The notes under the pieces are model-generated. The model did no database searches, was not told the DNA's origin, and was given only the letters and a program-made list of their open reading frames with translations. The position numbers and the translations under genes are program-made. Shown piece by piece: positions 32,602-41,641 of a stretch of DNA of 64,000 nt. Source of the stretch: Arthrobacter gallicola (GTDB lineage Bacteria; Actinomycetota; Actinomycetes; Actinomycetales; Micrococcaceae); NCBI RefSeq assembly GCF_014836775.1, contig NZ_JACSQD010000002.1, positions 56,674 to 120,673 of the forward strand, written 5' to 3'. The stretch's first letter is position 1; every line of letters begins with the position of its first letter.

Positions 32602-34179
32602 TTACTGCGGCCGGCTGGACGCACCCCGGTCCGGGGCCGTTCCGGCCGGCAGCCGGACCGTGAAGACGGTGCGTCCGGGCTCGCTCTCCAGGTGAATGCT
32701 CCCATGGTGGGCACTGACGATCGCAGCGGCGATCGCCAGCCCCAGCCCGGAGGACGCCCGCCCGCTGCGCGCAGCATCGGCACGGGTGAAGCGGGAGAAG
32801 ATGTGCTCCTGGAAAGCCTGGGGAATGCCGGGACCGTTATCCGCCACGGTGATCACCGCTCCTCCCCCGGAAGCCGGGGCCAGACTGGTGCTGATCGTGG
32901 TTCCCGGATCGGTGTGCCGGCTGCCGTTGGTCAGCAGGTTGATCAGGACCTGCCGCAGCTGGCCGGGGTCTCCCTGCACGATCACGGGCTCCTCCGGCAG
33001 GGAAATGGTCCAATTGTGGTCCTGGGCCGCCACCCGGGCGTCGCTGACCGATTCAATCACCAGCTGGGTGAGGTCCACTTCCTCACGCACCTCACCGCGG
33101 CCTTCATCCAGGCGCGCGAGCAGCAGCAGGTCCTCCACCAGCCCGGTCATCCGGCGGGACTCCGCTTCCACGCGCCCCAGCGACTGCTGGCCGTTGGCGC
33201 TGAGATCCTCCGTCAAGCGGACCATTTCGGTGTAACCGCGGATGGATGTCAGCGGTGTCCGCAGCTCGTGGCTGGCGTCGGCGACGAACTGCCGGACCTG
33301 CGTTTCGCTGCGCTGGCGCACGGCCAGCGCGTGGGAGACGTTGTCCAGCATCCGGTTGACGGCCAGCCCCACACTTCCCACTTCCGTGGCCGGGTGCGTC
33401 AGTTCCTCCGGCACACGCTCCGGCAGGTCGACGTCGCCGGATTCCAGCGGCATGGTGGCCACCTGGGTGGCCAGGGCAGAGACCTTCTCCAGGGGCCGCA
33501 GGGCCCGCCGGATAATCAGGTAGCTGAGCACCCCGGTGACGGCCAGCCCCGCGGCCGACACCCCGGCAATCGTCAGCCCGAGGGAGAAGAGAGTGTTGTT
33601 TTTTTCCGCCAGCGGCAGTCCGGAGACGACCACGGTTCCGGCCGAACCCGGCTGGGGCTGCGCCATCAGCCGGTACTCACCCAGCGAGAGTGTCCGGGTG
33701 ACCGGCTCACGGACCGGCGGCACCGCCGCGATGACCTGCAGATCGGATTCCTGAAGGGGAGCCCGGGAGCCGTCCGGCTGCACCACGCCTGCGCTGACCA
33801 CGGCGCCGTCCGTGACCCGGACCCCCAGCGTCCCGGTCCGGCCCTGGCCCGGGGCATCGAGCGGATCACGGTCCGGGTCCGGGAACCGGCCGTGCGGAAA
33901 CTGGAAACCGGCTGCCCGGTCCGAGGTCCCGATCAACGCCTGATCCAGCTGCCGGGTCAGGTAGACGTTCATGACGGCGTGACTGAAGAACCCGATCGTC
34001 AGGCAGGTGAGGAGCAGCAGCGCCAGCGTGGCGACCAGGAGCTTGGTCCGCAGCCGCCACCCTTCCAGCCAGCGCTGCCAGCGCGGCTGCCCCGGCTGGG
34101 AACCGGGCGGGCTGTGTGATCCAGCAGCGGCCCGCGGCAGTGCCGTCCCCTGCCCTCCCGGGCTGCCCACGCCGCTCAT
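32602..34179 (-). CDS. Sensor histidine kinase, TrcS/TcrY-like
   Basis: A 525-residue membrane kinase: TM1 about 46-66, an extracytoplasmic sensor of about 130 residues, TM2 about 198-223, HAMP, then HisKA with phospho-acceptor His304 in DASHELRTPLTSIRGYTEM. ATP-binding boxes are N (Asn414, Asn418), G1 (Asp447 in ADNGPGIP), F (FSRFTRAD) and G2 (SGLGLAI). The first 40 residues are Pro/Gly-rich and cytoplasmic. Its start overlaps the response regulator stop by 4 bp, so the two are co-translated. The signal is unknown. Confidence 0.92.
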   Translation of the reverse strand: MSGVGSPGGQGTALPRAAAGSHSPPGSQPGQPRWQRWLEGWRLRTKLLVATLALLLLTCLTIGFFSHAVMNVYLTRQLDQALIGTSDRAAGFQFPHGRFPDPDRDPLDAPGQGRTGTLGVRVTDGAVVSAGVVQPDGSRAPLQESDLQVIAAVPPVREPVTRTLSLGEYRLMAQPQPGSAGTVVVSGLPLAEKNNTLFSLGLTIAGVSAAGLAVTGVLSYLIIRRALRPLEKVSALATQVATMPLESGDVDLPERVPEELTHPATEVGSVGLAVNRMLDNVSHALAVRQRSETQVRQFVADASHELRTPLTSIRGYTEMVRLTEDLSANGQQSLGRVEAESRRMTGLVEDLLLLARLDEGRGEVREEVDLTQLVIESVSDARVAAQDHNWTISLPEEPVIVQGDPGQLRQVLINLLTNGSRHTDPGTTISTSLAPASGGGAVITVADNGPGIPQAFQEHIFSRFTRADAARSGRASSGLGLAIAAAIVSAHHGSIHLESEPGRTVFTVRLPAGTAPDRGASSRPQ

Positions 34180-34919
34180 GTTGCCGGTTTTAGCACGTAT
34201 CCGGCTCCGCGGACGGTATGGATCATCGGCGGACGGTCGACGTCGATCTTCTTGCGCAGGTAGGAAATGTACAGTTCCACAATGTTCGCCTGCCCGCCGA
34301 AGTCGTAGTCCCAGACCCGGTCCAGGATCTGGGTTTTACTGACCACCCGGCGCGGATTCTCCATCAGGAAGTGCAGCAGTTCAAACTGGGTAGCCGTCAG
34401 CTGGATCTCTTCCCCGCCCCGGGTGACTTCCCGGGTATCCAGGTTGAGCACCAGGTCCCCCACCACCAGTTCGGAGGTGTCCGCCGACGCGGCTCCGGAG
34501 CGCTGGACCAGCCGGTGCAGGCGCAGCAGCACCTCCTGCATGCTGAACGGTTTGGTCACGTAATCGTCGCCGCCGGCCGCCAGGCCCGCGATCCTGTCCT
34601 CCACGGCATCCTTGGCCGTCAGGAAGAGGGCAGGAACGTCCGGGTCGAAGCTGCGGATCTTTCCGAGGGCCTCAACGCCGTCGAACTCGGGAAGCATCAC
34701 GTCCAGCACCAGCACATCCGGACGGAACTCGCGGGCCTTCGCGACGGCGGCACGTCCGTCTCCGACGGTGGCCACCTCCCAGCCGGTCATCCGCAGCCCC
34801 ATGCTGATCAGATCAGCGAGGTTCGGTTCGTCGTCGACCACCAGGGCCCGGATGGCTGTGCCGTCCGGGTGCGTGAGCTTGGGCAGATCGGCTGCGAAGT
34901 TGTTAGGGGCCTGGGTCAT
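34176..34919 (-). CDS. OmpR-family response regulator, TrcR-like
   Basis: A 247-residue regulator. Receiver acids Asp29/Asp30, phospho-acceptor Asp73 in VLVLDVMLPEFDG, Thr101 and Lys123 (VTKPFS) are all present. The C-terminal winged helix reads LTATQFELLHFLMENPRRVVSKTQILDRVWDYDFGGQANIVELYISYLRKKID. GGAAAGG lies five bases before the ATG. It precedes and overlaps the kinase gene. The MFS gene 45 bp upstream on the same strand may belong to the same transcript. Confidence 0.93.
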   Translation of the reverse strand: MTQAPNNFAADLPKLTHPDGTAIRALVVDDEPNLADLISMGLRMTGWEVATVGDGRAAVAKAREFRPDVLVLDVMLPEFDGVEALGKIRSFDPDVPALFLTAKDAVEDRIAGLAAGGDDYVTKPFSMQEVLLRLHRLVQRSGAASADTSELVVGDLVLNLDTREVTRGGEEIQLTATQFELLHFLMENPRRVVSKTQILDRVWDYDFGGQANIVELYISYLRKKIDVDRPPMIHTVRGAGYVLKPAT

Positions 34920-34964
34920 GTAAGCCTTTCCAATGGGTCCGCGGAAACCTGCTTCGGGGACAGC

Positions 34965-36269
34965 TTAGCCACCCGGATGCGGCTGGCCTGGCGCAGCGGC
35001 GCCCGTGGCGCCGTGTTCATCATCCCCCCGGCGGCTTTCACGATCCTTGTTCACAGCTGTGCGGGAACTGTGAATCTGCGTTCCGCCGGCGCTGCGCGCC
35101 TCCTGGCGGCGGTAGCCCAGCCCGGTTCCGATGCACAGCAGGTACGCGCCGGCGATGAACAGCCATCCGTCCAGGAACCCGCCGGAAAACTGCAGCAGCA
35201 GGCCCATCACCAGGGGTCCCAGCGCAAAGCCCGCGTACATGCCCAGCGACACTGCACCGGAGGCGGCGCCGACCCGCTGCTTGGGCACTTCGCGGAGGAC
35301 CCCCGCCATCACCACCACATTGACGCCCAGGACCGAAGCCCCGTGGAACAGCACTCCGGCCCACAGCAGCGCCGGCACCCCCGTCTCGCCGGCGGCCAGG
35401 AGCAGGCCCGCTCCGCAGATTGCCCCGGCTGCCAGGGTCAGCAGCAGGCTCGAGGCACGGACGCCTTCGGCCATCTGCCGGCCCCACAGCACCCGGGAGG
35501 CGACCCCGACCACACCGGCTGCGGCTGCCGTGGCTCCCGCCAGCAGCAGGGAGAACCCGAGCTCCCGCTGGGCGAACAGCGGCAGATAGACGTTGGTGGC
35601 CTGCATGCCTGCCCCGGAGAACAGGGCGAAGGCGGCGAGCAGCCAAACCGGCGCGGGGAAGCTGCGGTCCGCCGCTGCGCGGCTGGCCTTGTCCAGGGCC
35701 GGACGGCGCGGTTCCTTCGGCAGCCGGTTCCAGGAGTAGAGCAGCAGCAGGCCCAGGACCACGGCCGCTCCGACGGCGGCACCGCGCCACCCGGCAAACA
35801 GTGCGGCTGCCGGGAAGAACAAACTGGAAAAGAGCTGGCTTGCCTGCACACCGGACTGCTTGATCCCCATCCATCCAGGGCGTTTGCCGGGTTCCACGGC
35901 GTGGATGATGATCCGGTTGGTGGTGGGGTTGGAAATGGCCTGCGCCGGTCCGGAAAACAGCACAGCGGCCAGCAGCCACAGGTAGTTTCCCGACACAGCC
36001 ATAAAGGTCAGGGCCAGTGCGGTGCCCCCGAAAATGATGAGCAGCTGGGACCGGGCGCTAATGCGGTCACTGAGCCTGCCCAGGGACATGGAGGACAGCG
36101 CCGCACTGCAGAAGCAGGTGGCGGCCAGCAGCCCAAACTGGGCCTCGCTGATCCCCAGGTCAGCCATGATGAGGGTGCTTGTGGCTGACAGTCCGTAGTT
36201 CATGACCGGGCCGGCGCCCATGGCACAGACCAGTACGAAAAGCAGTCCGGGGCCGGGGGTGGAACGCAA
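34965..36269 (-). CDS. MFS transporter
   Basis: The frame opens at an ATG at 36332, but TTG at 36269 lies six bases after a strong GGAAGGG and starts just before the first helix (RSTPGPGLLFVLVCAMGAG), giving 434 residues and about twelve membrane segments. MFS loop SLGRLSDRISARSQLL follows TM2. GWMGIKQSGVQASQLFSSLFFP is a YycB/CynX-like feature, but the substrate is unclear. The C-terminal tail is long and polar. It is followed by the TrcRS-like pair, which might respond to or control its expression (inference). Confidence 0.83.
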   Translation of the reverse strand: MRSTPGPGLLFVLVCAMGAGPVMNYGLSATSTLIMADLGISEAQFGLLAATCFCSAALSSMSLGRLSDRISARSQLLIIFGGTALALTFMAVSGNYLWLLAAVLFSGPAQAISNPTTNRIIIHAVEPGKRPGWMGIKQSGVQASQLFSSLFFPAAALFAGWRGAAVGAAVVLGLLLLYSWNRLPKEPRRPALDKASRAAADRSFPAPVWLLAAFALFSGAGMQATNVYLPLFAQRELGFSLLLAGATAAAAGVVGVASRVLWGRQMAEGVRASSLLLTLAAGAICGAGLLLAAGETGVPALLWAGVLFHGASVLGVNVVVMAGVLREVPKQRVGAASGAVSLGMYAGFALGPLVMGLLLQFSGGFLDGWLFIAGAYLLCIGTGLGYRRQEARSAGGTQIHSSRTAVNKDRESRRGDDEHGATGAAAPGQPHPGG

Positions 36270-36395
36270 GATTTTCCCTTCCTGGAACGACACACACCAT
36301 TGTGGCCTGTGTATGCCAGTGTTACGGACCAAAAAGGACTAATATCAGCCGTAGGGTCCACCATCACCGGTCCCGTTTAGCTGGGGGAGTTCCAA

Positions 36396-36860
36396 TTGGG
36401 CAGTGAGTCTCAGGCGCGAGTGCCTTCGCCGCGCCGCCGCTCGGTAATGCTCTACCGCCGCGCCCGTACGGCCCTGATTCTGGTTGGCGTGTTCTGGCTG
36501 TGGCTGCTTTTTGGCAGTGCTGCGTTTGTTGCGTCGCTTTTCGACAGCCCGTTTTACGCGATGCTCGCTCTGTATGCGGTTGGGGCTCTCACTCTGATCT
36601 CCCTGCTGATCGCTCCCGTGGCGCTGGCCTACCTGCTGATGAACCGCCGGACCGCCGCCCCGGCTCCCGCCGCAGCCGACCTGCCGGTCACGGTGATCCG
36701 TCCGGACCTGCCTGCCCAGCCGCCCCGGTCAGCCGAGGCTGCCCGTTTCCCCCGCTCGGACCTGGCGCCGGTGATCCGGATGATTCCACGCAAGGTCAAG
36801 GACAGCGGAACCGCCCTGGGCTCCCGTGCGGCCGCGAAATGGCGGGACCTGGCCTCCTAG
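36396..36860 (+). CDS. Small membrane protein, hypothetical
   Basis: Starts at TTG 36396, six bases after GGGGGAG, giving 154 residues. A short basic N-terminus is followed by two hydrophobic segments (about residues 25-48 and 55-82) and a Pro/Ala-rich, basic cytoplasmic tail ending in KVKDSGTALGSRAAAKWRDLAS. I do not recognise a family. It is divergent from the MFS gene, with 126 bp between starts. Confidence 0.7.
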   Translation: MGSESQARVPSPRRRSVMLYRRARTALILVGVFWLWLLFGSAAFVASLFDSPFYAMLALYAVGALTLISLLIAPVALAYLLMNRRTAAPAPAAADLPVTVIRPDLPAQPPRSAEAARFPRSDLAPVIRMIPRKVKDSGTALGSRAAAKWRDLAS

Positions 36861-36950
36861 CAGCTGCGCTGTTCTGAGGCGGGACAGCCCGTTCCACCCG
36901 GCAGGCACTGCCCGGAAGCAATGTCAGTGCCGGCAGCGACAGTGGAGTGC

Positions 36951-37268
36951 ATGAGAGTATCCACGCGCCCCGCTCCGCACCCCCAGGCAGCTGCCTCCGC
37001 CCCCCGCGTATCCCACGCCCACTATCGGCGGGAGCCGTATATCCGCTGCCGGATGGACGGACTCGAGGTGGATGGCAAGGCCGCCGCCTGGACCCGCACC
37101 CATGTGCTTGTGCATTGGATCGACGACGACGCCCGGGCCCACAACCGCTGGGTCCCTGCTGCCGCCGTCGTGCGTATTCCCCGGGACGATTCTGCCTGGC
37201 GCGATCCGTACGACGATTTTGCCTTCTACTACGACGCTTCACCTCAACCGGCGGCTCCCGCGCGCTAG
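36951..37268 (+). CDS. Hypothetical protein
   Basis: From ATG 36951 (GGAG three bases upstream) the protein is 105 residues. An in-frame ATG at 36921 is an alternative. The C-terminal two thirds (YIRCRMDGLEVDGKAAAWTRTHVLVHWIDDDARAHNRWVPAAAVVRIPRDDSAWRDPYDD) looks like a small SH3-like beta barrel with conserved aromatics. The first 30 residues are Ala/Pro-rich. It lies downstream of the small membrane protein gene on the same strand. No function is known to me. Confidence 0.6.
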   Translation: MRVSTRPAPHPQAAASAPRVSHAHYRREPYIRCRMDGLEVDGKAAAWTRTHVLVHWIDDDARAHNRWVPAAAVVRIPRDDSAWRDPYDDFAFYYDASPQPAAPAR

Positions 37269-37307
37269 ACCATTGACAGCGGACCGGCACGGGGCCGGCC
37301 GCTCCGC

Positions 37308-37814
37308 TTAAGGAACCGTCAGCACCGGGGCGGAAGCCTGGTCCTGCCGGGCAGCCGCAGCATCGCGGAAGGCCCGGACCAGAACCACAACTGAGATGAA
37401 GAGGGTAGCGATGCCGAACGGATTGGCCAGGGCCGCCGAGTACCCCAGGACGTCCTCGCCGGCCAACCCGGAGAATACCGACCCGCTGCCAGGTGTGCCG
37501 AAATCCGGAACGAAGAAGCCGAAGGCAGCCGCCAGGAGGTAGTTGCCCAGCAGCAGGAGCGAGGTTTTCAGCGGGGCCCCGAACGGGCGCCGGGCCTTGG
37601 CGTGAACGGTGATTTTCACGGCCGCGGTGAGCATCAGAACGGCGAGGACCGGACCGGCGGTCAGGGCAAAGATCGGGACGAGCTTGCCCTCCACACCGAA
37701 CAGCACCCGGCCGGCGGTGATCCACAGCGGCATAACGATGGCCATGGGGATGCTGATGGCAGCCATCACCAGGGTGAAGGCGCGGGAAAACGCAGAGGGT
37801 GCAGGAGCGGGCAT
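37308..37814 (-). CDS. Membrane protein, hypothetical
   Basis: A 168-residue protein with four hydrophobic segments at about residues 12-36, 45-68, 82-102 and 130-150. The loop between the third and fourth is Gly/Ser-rich (FGTPGSGSVFSGLAGED). It begins MPAPAPSAFSRAFTLVMAAISIP. I recognise no characterised family. It is convergent with the preceding hypothetical gene (39 bp between stops). Its upstream region of about 200 bp to 38018 shows no other gene. Confidence 0.65.
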   Translation of the reverse strand: MPAPAPSAFSRAFTLVMAAISIPMAIVMPLWITAGRVLFGVEGKLVPIFALTAGPVLAVLMLTAAVKITVHAKARRPFGAPLKTSLLLLGNYLLAAAFGFFVPDFGTPGSGSVFSGLAGEDVLGYSAALANPFGIATLFISVVVLVRAFRDAAAARQDQASAPVLTVP

Positions 37815-38017
37815 GCTTCAACTCTAGCCGTGCCCGAACCGGCGTCTCAGGTGCAGGGATGACCCCTGAGCCGCACCAACTCATCTTCAAGGATGATGTG
37901 CACCCCGGCACCGGAAACCTACGCTGGGAACCGTGCCGGCCGGACAACGGTTCAGTCCTTCCGGTTTAGTCCAGGATCCTCCCCCGTTTGCCTCCGTCGA
38001 AAGCACCCGGTTCAATC

Positions 38018-38266
38018 ATGCCCGCTGAGTTTCTGATGTGGATTCCCGCAGCCATCCTGCTGCTGCTTCTTGTCCTCACCTTGACGGCCGGGGCGCTCTT
38101 CAGCCTGTACCGCACCGATGGGGCATCCGGTGGAGGGCGGGCACTCTGGTGCGCTGTGATCCTTCTGCTGCCGGTGGGCGGCGCCCTGGCCTGGCTGGTT
38201 GTGCTGCAGCACCGCACCCGCTGTGAACCGGCGGTCGAGGGCGGCAGCCCGGAAACCGCAGGGTAG
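38018..38266 (+). CDS. PLDc_N-type small membrane protein
   Basis: From ATG 38018 the product is 82 residues (TTG at 37988 would add ten). Two membrane helices flank a short polar loop: MWIPAAILLLLLVLTLTAGALFSLYRTD, then RALWCAVILLLPVGGALAWLVVLQHRT. The Trp-x-x-x-hydrophobic-Leu-Pro-x-x-Gly-x-x-x-x-Leu pattern is that of the phospholipase D nuclease N-terminal domain, frequent as a stand-alone small protein in actinobacteria. Role unknown. Confidence 0.65.
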   Translation: MPAEFLMWIPAAILLLLLVLTLTAGALFSLYRTDGASGGGRALWCAVILLLPVGGALAWLVVLQHRTRCEPAVEGGSPETAG

Positions 38267-38356
38267 CTGCTCTCACACTTTCGACGGCGGTCCGGCAGCC
38301 CAAAGGTGATGGTGACGACCAGTCCGTTAGATGTTGCGCACTCCTGTGTGAAACTC

Positions 38357-38386
38357 TTAGGCACGCCGAACTCGCGGTGCTACCTT
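38357..38386 (+). promoter_or_regulatory. mntH promoter with MntR/DtxR-like box
   Basis: TTAGGCACGCCGAA at 38357-38370 resembles the palindromic TTAGGCATGCCTAA type of DtxR-family manganese regulator site. It covers the expected -35 and upstream spacer. An extended -10, TGC-TACCTT, lies at 38378-38386, six bases before the ATG at 38393, so the message is probably leaderless. Related boxes occur at 49034 and 49057 before a second manganese importer. Confidence 0.55.
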
Positions 38387-38392
38387 AGCCAT

Positions 38393-39661
38393 ATGCTTCC
38401 GAAAGCAGCATCCCCCAACGCTGCCCCCGCGCCACACCGGGGCGCGGCAAAAACCCGCCTGCCCTGGCTGCTCGGCCCGGCACTGGTGGCCGGAGTTGCG
38501 TACCTGGATCCCGGGAACGTGGCCAGCAACATGACCGCGGGAGCGCGGTTTGGTTACCTCCTGGTATGGGTTGTTGTCGCCGGCAACACCATGGCCTGGC
38601 TGGTGCAGTACCTCTCGGCCAAACTGGGACTCGCCACCGGGCGGAGCCTGCCGGAACTGGTGGGCCAGCGGGTCAGGTCCTCCGCCGGCCGGCGGTTGTA
38701 CTGGCTGCAGGCGGAACTGGTGGCTATGGCAACGGACGTTGCGGAGGTGATCGGCGGCGCCGTCGCACTTTGGCTGCTTTTTGACCTGCCGCTGCTGGCC
38801 GGTGGCATCATCACCGGCACCGTGTCGATGGCCGTGCTGGCCCTGCAGGGCAGCGGACGGCACCGCGGTTTTGAATACGTGATCGTTTCCATGATGGCGA
38901 TCATCGTGATCGGATTCACCGCCGGCGTGTTCATCGCCCCGCCGGAACCGGGAGCCGTCGCAGCAGGATTGGTTCCCCGGTTCGACGGCGCCGAGTCCGT
39001 GCTCCTGGCCGCCTCCATCCTCGGCGCGACAGTAATGCCGCACGCCATTTACGCGCATTCAGCCCTCACCCGCGACCGGTTCCCCGACCGGACCCAGCAC
39101 ATGACCACGTCGACCCTGATTCGGGCTACCCGCTGGGACGTCACGATTGCCCTCGCTGTGGCCGGCACGGTCAACCTGGCCATCCTGCTGCTCGCGGCGA
39201 CCTCGCTGCAGGGCGTCGACGGCACGGATACCCTCGACGGCGCGCACGCTGCCATCGAGGGCGCACTCGGCGGCGGGATCGCGTTCCTGTTCGCGCTCGG
39301 GCTGCTGGCCTCCGGGCTCGCGTCCACCTCAGTCGGCGCCTATGCCGGGGCAGAGATCATGCAGGGCCTGCTGAAAATCCGGATCCCGATGCTGCTGCGC
39401 CGGCTGGTCACGCTGCTGCCGGCGCTGGCCATTCTCGCAGCGGGCATTGATCCCACCTGGGCCCTGGTCCTGAGCCAGGTGGTGCTCTCCTTCGGCATAC
39501 CCTTCGCGCTGGTGCCGCTGCTGTGGCTGACTTCCAGTGCAGACCTCATGGGCATCCACCGCAACCGGTGGTGGACCACCGCGCTGGGCGCCGTCGTCGC
39601 GCTCCTGCTGATTGCGCTGAACATTGCCCTGCTGGTCCTGACTTTCAGCGGCGCGGCTTAG
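38393..39661 (+). CDS. mntH: NRAMP-family manganese transporter MntH
   Basis: A 422-residue carrier with about eleven membrane helices. Metal-binding TM1 motif Asp39-Pro-Gly-Asn42 (AYLDPGNVASN) and TM6 motif Met215-Pro-His217 (GATVMPHAIYAHS) are both intact, as required for Mn(II)/Fe(II)-proton symport. ATVMPHAIYAHSALTRDR and GLASTSVGAYAGAEIMQGLL are NRAMP hallmarks. The promoter carries a probable MntR site, so expression should rise when manganese is low (inference). Its stop is 12 bp from the convergent thioredoxin reductase stop. Confidence 0.93.
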   Translation: MLPKAASPNAAPAPHRGAAKTRLPWLLGPALVAGVAYLDPGNVASNMTAGARFGYLLVWVVVAGNTMAWLVQYLSAKLGLATGRSLPELVGQRVRSSAGRRLYWLQAELVAMATDVAEVIGGAVALWLLFDLPLLAGGIITGTVSMAVLALQGSGRHRGFEYVIVSMMAIIVIGFTAGVFIAPPEPGAVAAGLVPRFDGAESVLLAASILGATVMPHAIYAHSALTRDRFPDRTQHMTTSTLIRATRWDVTIALAVAGTVNLAILLLAATSLQGVDGTDTLDGAHAAIEGALGGGIAFLFALGLLASGLASTSVGAYAGAEIMQGLLKIRIPMLLRRLVTLLPALAILAAGIDPTWALVLSQVVLSFGIPFALVPLLWLTSSADLMGIHRNRWWTTALGAVVALLLIALNIALLVLTFSGAA

Positions 39662-39673
39662 ACCCACATTTCA

Positions 39674-40648
39674 CTAGTCCAGCGCTCCCTCCACCAGGGC
39701 GGTGGCAATGGCATCGGCGTCCTGGACGGCGGCCAGGTAGCGTTCAGCATCGAGCGCAGCCGAACAGCCGGTGCCGGCGGCGGTGATCGCCTGACGGTAG
39801 CGGTGGTCCACCGCGTCGCCGCAGGCGAAAACCCCGTCCACGTTCGTCTGTGTGGTGGGCGCCGCGACGCGGATATAACCGGCGTCATCCAGGTCAACCT
39901 GCCCGTGCAGCAGCTCGGTGCGCGGCACGTGGCCGATCGCCACGAAGACGCCGGTGACGGCCAGGTCACGGGTTTCGCCCGTAACCGTGTCCGCCAGGGT
40001 CAGCCCGGTCACCTTGTCCCCGCCCTGGACCGCGGTGACCTCGCTGTTCCAGGCGAAGCTGATCTTATCGTGGCATTTGGCGCGCTGGGCCATGATCCGG
40101 GAGGCCCGAAGCTCGCTGCGGCGGACCACCACCGTCACGCTCCTGGCAAACCGGGTCAGGAACAGTGCCTCTTCCATGGCCGAGTCTCCCCCGCCCACCA
40201 CCGCAACATCCTGGTTCCGGAAGAAGAAGCCGTCGCAGGTGGCACACCAGGAAATGCCCCGGCCATTCAGCTTCTTTTCCTCGGGCAGGCCCAGTTCCTT
40301 GTAGGCGGAGCCGGTGGCGAGGATGACGGTGCGGGCTTTCCGCGTGGTTCCGCCGCCGGTGGCCACCCGCTTGGTGTGGCCGGACAGGTCCACTGAGACG
40401 ACGTCGTCGAGCTCCACCACCGCACCGAACTTTTCGGCCTGCCGGCGGAGTGCCTCCATAAGGTCCGGGCCCTGGATTCCATCCGGGAAGCCGGGGAAGT
40501 TCTCCACCTCGGTGGTGTTCATCAGCGCGCCGCCAGCCGTGACAGAACCGGCCATGACCCGGGGAGCCAGGCCGGCGCGGGCAGCGTAAACCGCGGCGGT
40601 GTAGCCCGCGGGACCAGAGCCGATGATGAGAACGGAATCGAGTGTCAT
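39674..40648 (-). CDS. trxB: Thioredoxin reductase-like flavoprotein
   Basis: A 324-residue enzyme: FAD motif [20 protein letters not shown], redox pair Cys135/Cys138 in [16 protein letters not shown] motif [16 protein letters not shown], and terminal FAD motif [34 protein letters not shown]. It reduces thioredoxin with NADPH in the cytosol. No thioredoxin gene is adjacent, so this could be a second copy of the enzyme rather than the housekeeping one. It is separated by about 105 bp from the ABC exporter genes on the same strand. Confidence 0.9.
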   Translation of the reverse strand: MTLDSVLIIGSGPAGYTAAVYAARAGLAPRVMAGSVTAGGALMNTTEVENFPGFPDGIQGPDLMEALRRQAEKFGAVVELDDVVSVDLSGHTKRVATGGGTTRKARTVILATGSAYKELGLPEEKKLNGRGISWCATCDGFFFRNQDVAVVGGGDSAMEEALFLTRFARSVTVVVRRSELRASRIMAQRAKCHDKISFAWNSEVTAVQGGDKVTGLTLADTVTGETRDLAVTGVFVAIGHVPRTELLHGQVDLDDAGYIRVAAPTTQTNVDGVFACGDAVDHRYRQAITAAGTGCSAALDAERYLAAVQDADAIATALVEGALD

Positions 40649-40753
40649 GGCTGCTCCTTGACGAGGGCCGGGCGGTGATCCGGTTCCTCCAGTGTGGAAC
40701 CGGACCAGCCCCCGCTGCCAGAGCCCCGGGCTGCGCAGGAGCCCGCGGCAGCC

Positions 40754-41641
40754 CTATGCCTGCACGTGGATGCGCCGGCGGATGCGCATCGTTGCCAGCA
40801 GGGTGAAGAGCACCGCCATTGCCACGAGGCTGAAGAGCACGTACCCGGTGCCGACCTGCCAGTCCCCCACCTGCGCGGTGATGCCGAAGACGTCCTGCAG
40901 TTCCGCCGTCGCCGCCGCCTGACCGCCGGTCATCGCGGGGAGGGTGTCAGCGGTCATTTCCTGCCGCAGCAGCATGGAGGACTGCATAAACGGCAGGGCG
41001 CTCACGAAAGTGCGCACCCCCTCGGGGAAGTTGCCCACCGGAATGTAGGAGCCGGCCAGGAACCCGAGGACGGTGCCCACAATGGTGGACAGCGCGGAGT
41101 AGGCACCCGCGGTGCGGATGAAGGACACCACGAAGGCGCTCAGCGCAGCGAAGGCGATGCAGGAAAGTACCAGGTAGCCGCAGATCCGCAGCAGCTGCTC
41201 AGCCCCCAGAACCACGTCGCTGACCGTGTACAGGTAGACCAGGCTGACGATGAACACCAGCGCGGTCATGATCAGCGAGATCAAGGTGGCCGAGAGCAGG
41301 TAGCCGAGGATCAGTTTGCCGCGCTGGATAGGCGAGACCAGGAAGTCGCGGAACCGCCCGGATCCGGAGTCCTCCACAAACACGTTCATCGCACCCAGCG
41401 CCGTTGTAATGGAGGTGATGCCCAGGATTCCGGCGAACATCCAGCTGTCCACAAAGCCCTTGATCTCCGCGCTGGTTGCCTGCGGAAAGGACTGGCCGAG
41501 CCCCTCGGTCTGGAGGTTGCCCAGGAACAGGGTGTAGAGCAGGAAGATAACCAGTGCGGAGACCAGGGAGAAGAACACGCCCAGCCGGTCCCGGAAGAAG
41601 AGCCGCAGATTGCGGGCGGTGAGGTCCATGATGGCGTTCAT
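40754..41641 (-). CDS. ABC-2 type exporter permease, DrrB-like
   Basis: A 295-residue membrane protein with about six helices and the ABC-2 pattern: LTARNLRLFFRDRLGVFFSLVSALVIFLLYTLFLG, a long external loop, then TTALGAMNVFVEDSGSGRFRDFLVSPIQRGKLILGYLLSA and FLAGSYIPVGNFPEGVR. Its start overlaps the ATPase stop by 4 bp. With the ATPase it would form an exporter for a drug, lipid or polymer. The substrate is not predictable. Confidence 0.87.
   Translation of the reverse strand: MNAIMDLTARNLRLFFRDRLGVFFSLVSALVIFLLYTLFLGNLQTEGLGQSFPQATSAEIKGFVDSWMFAGILGITSITTALGAMNVFVEDSGSGRFRDFLVSPIQRGKLILGYLLSATLISLIMTALVFIVSLVYLYTVSDVVLGAEQLLRICGYLVLSCIAFAALSAFVVSFIRTAGAYSALSTIVGTVLGFLAGSYIPVGNFPEGVRTFVSALPFMQSSMLLRQEMTADTLPAMTGGQAAATAELQDVFGITAQVGDWQVGTGYVLFSLVAMAVLFTLLATMRIRRRIHVQA

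Noticed and set aside
34218..36188. 656-codon plus-strand frame
   Set aside because: It is antisense to the response regulator and MFS genes, and is Gln/His/Arg-rich as expected of a mirror frame in high-GC DNA.
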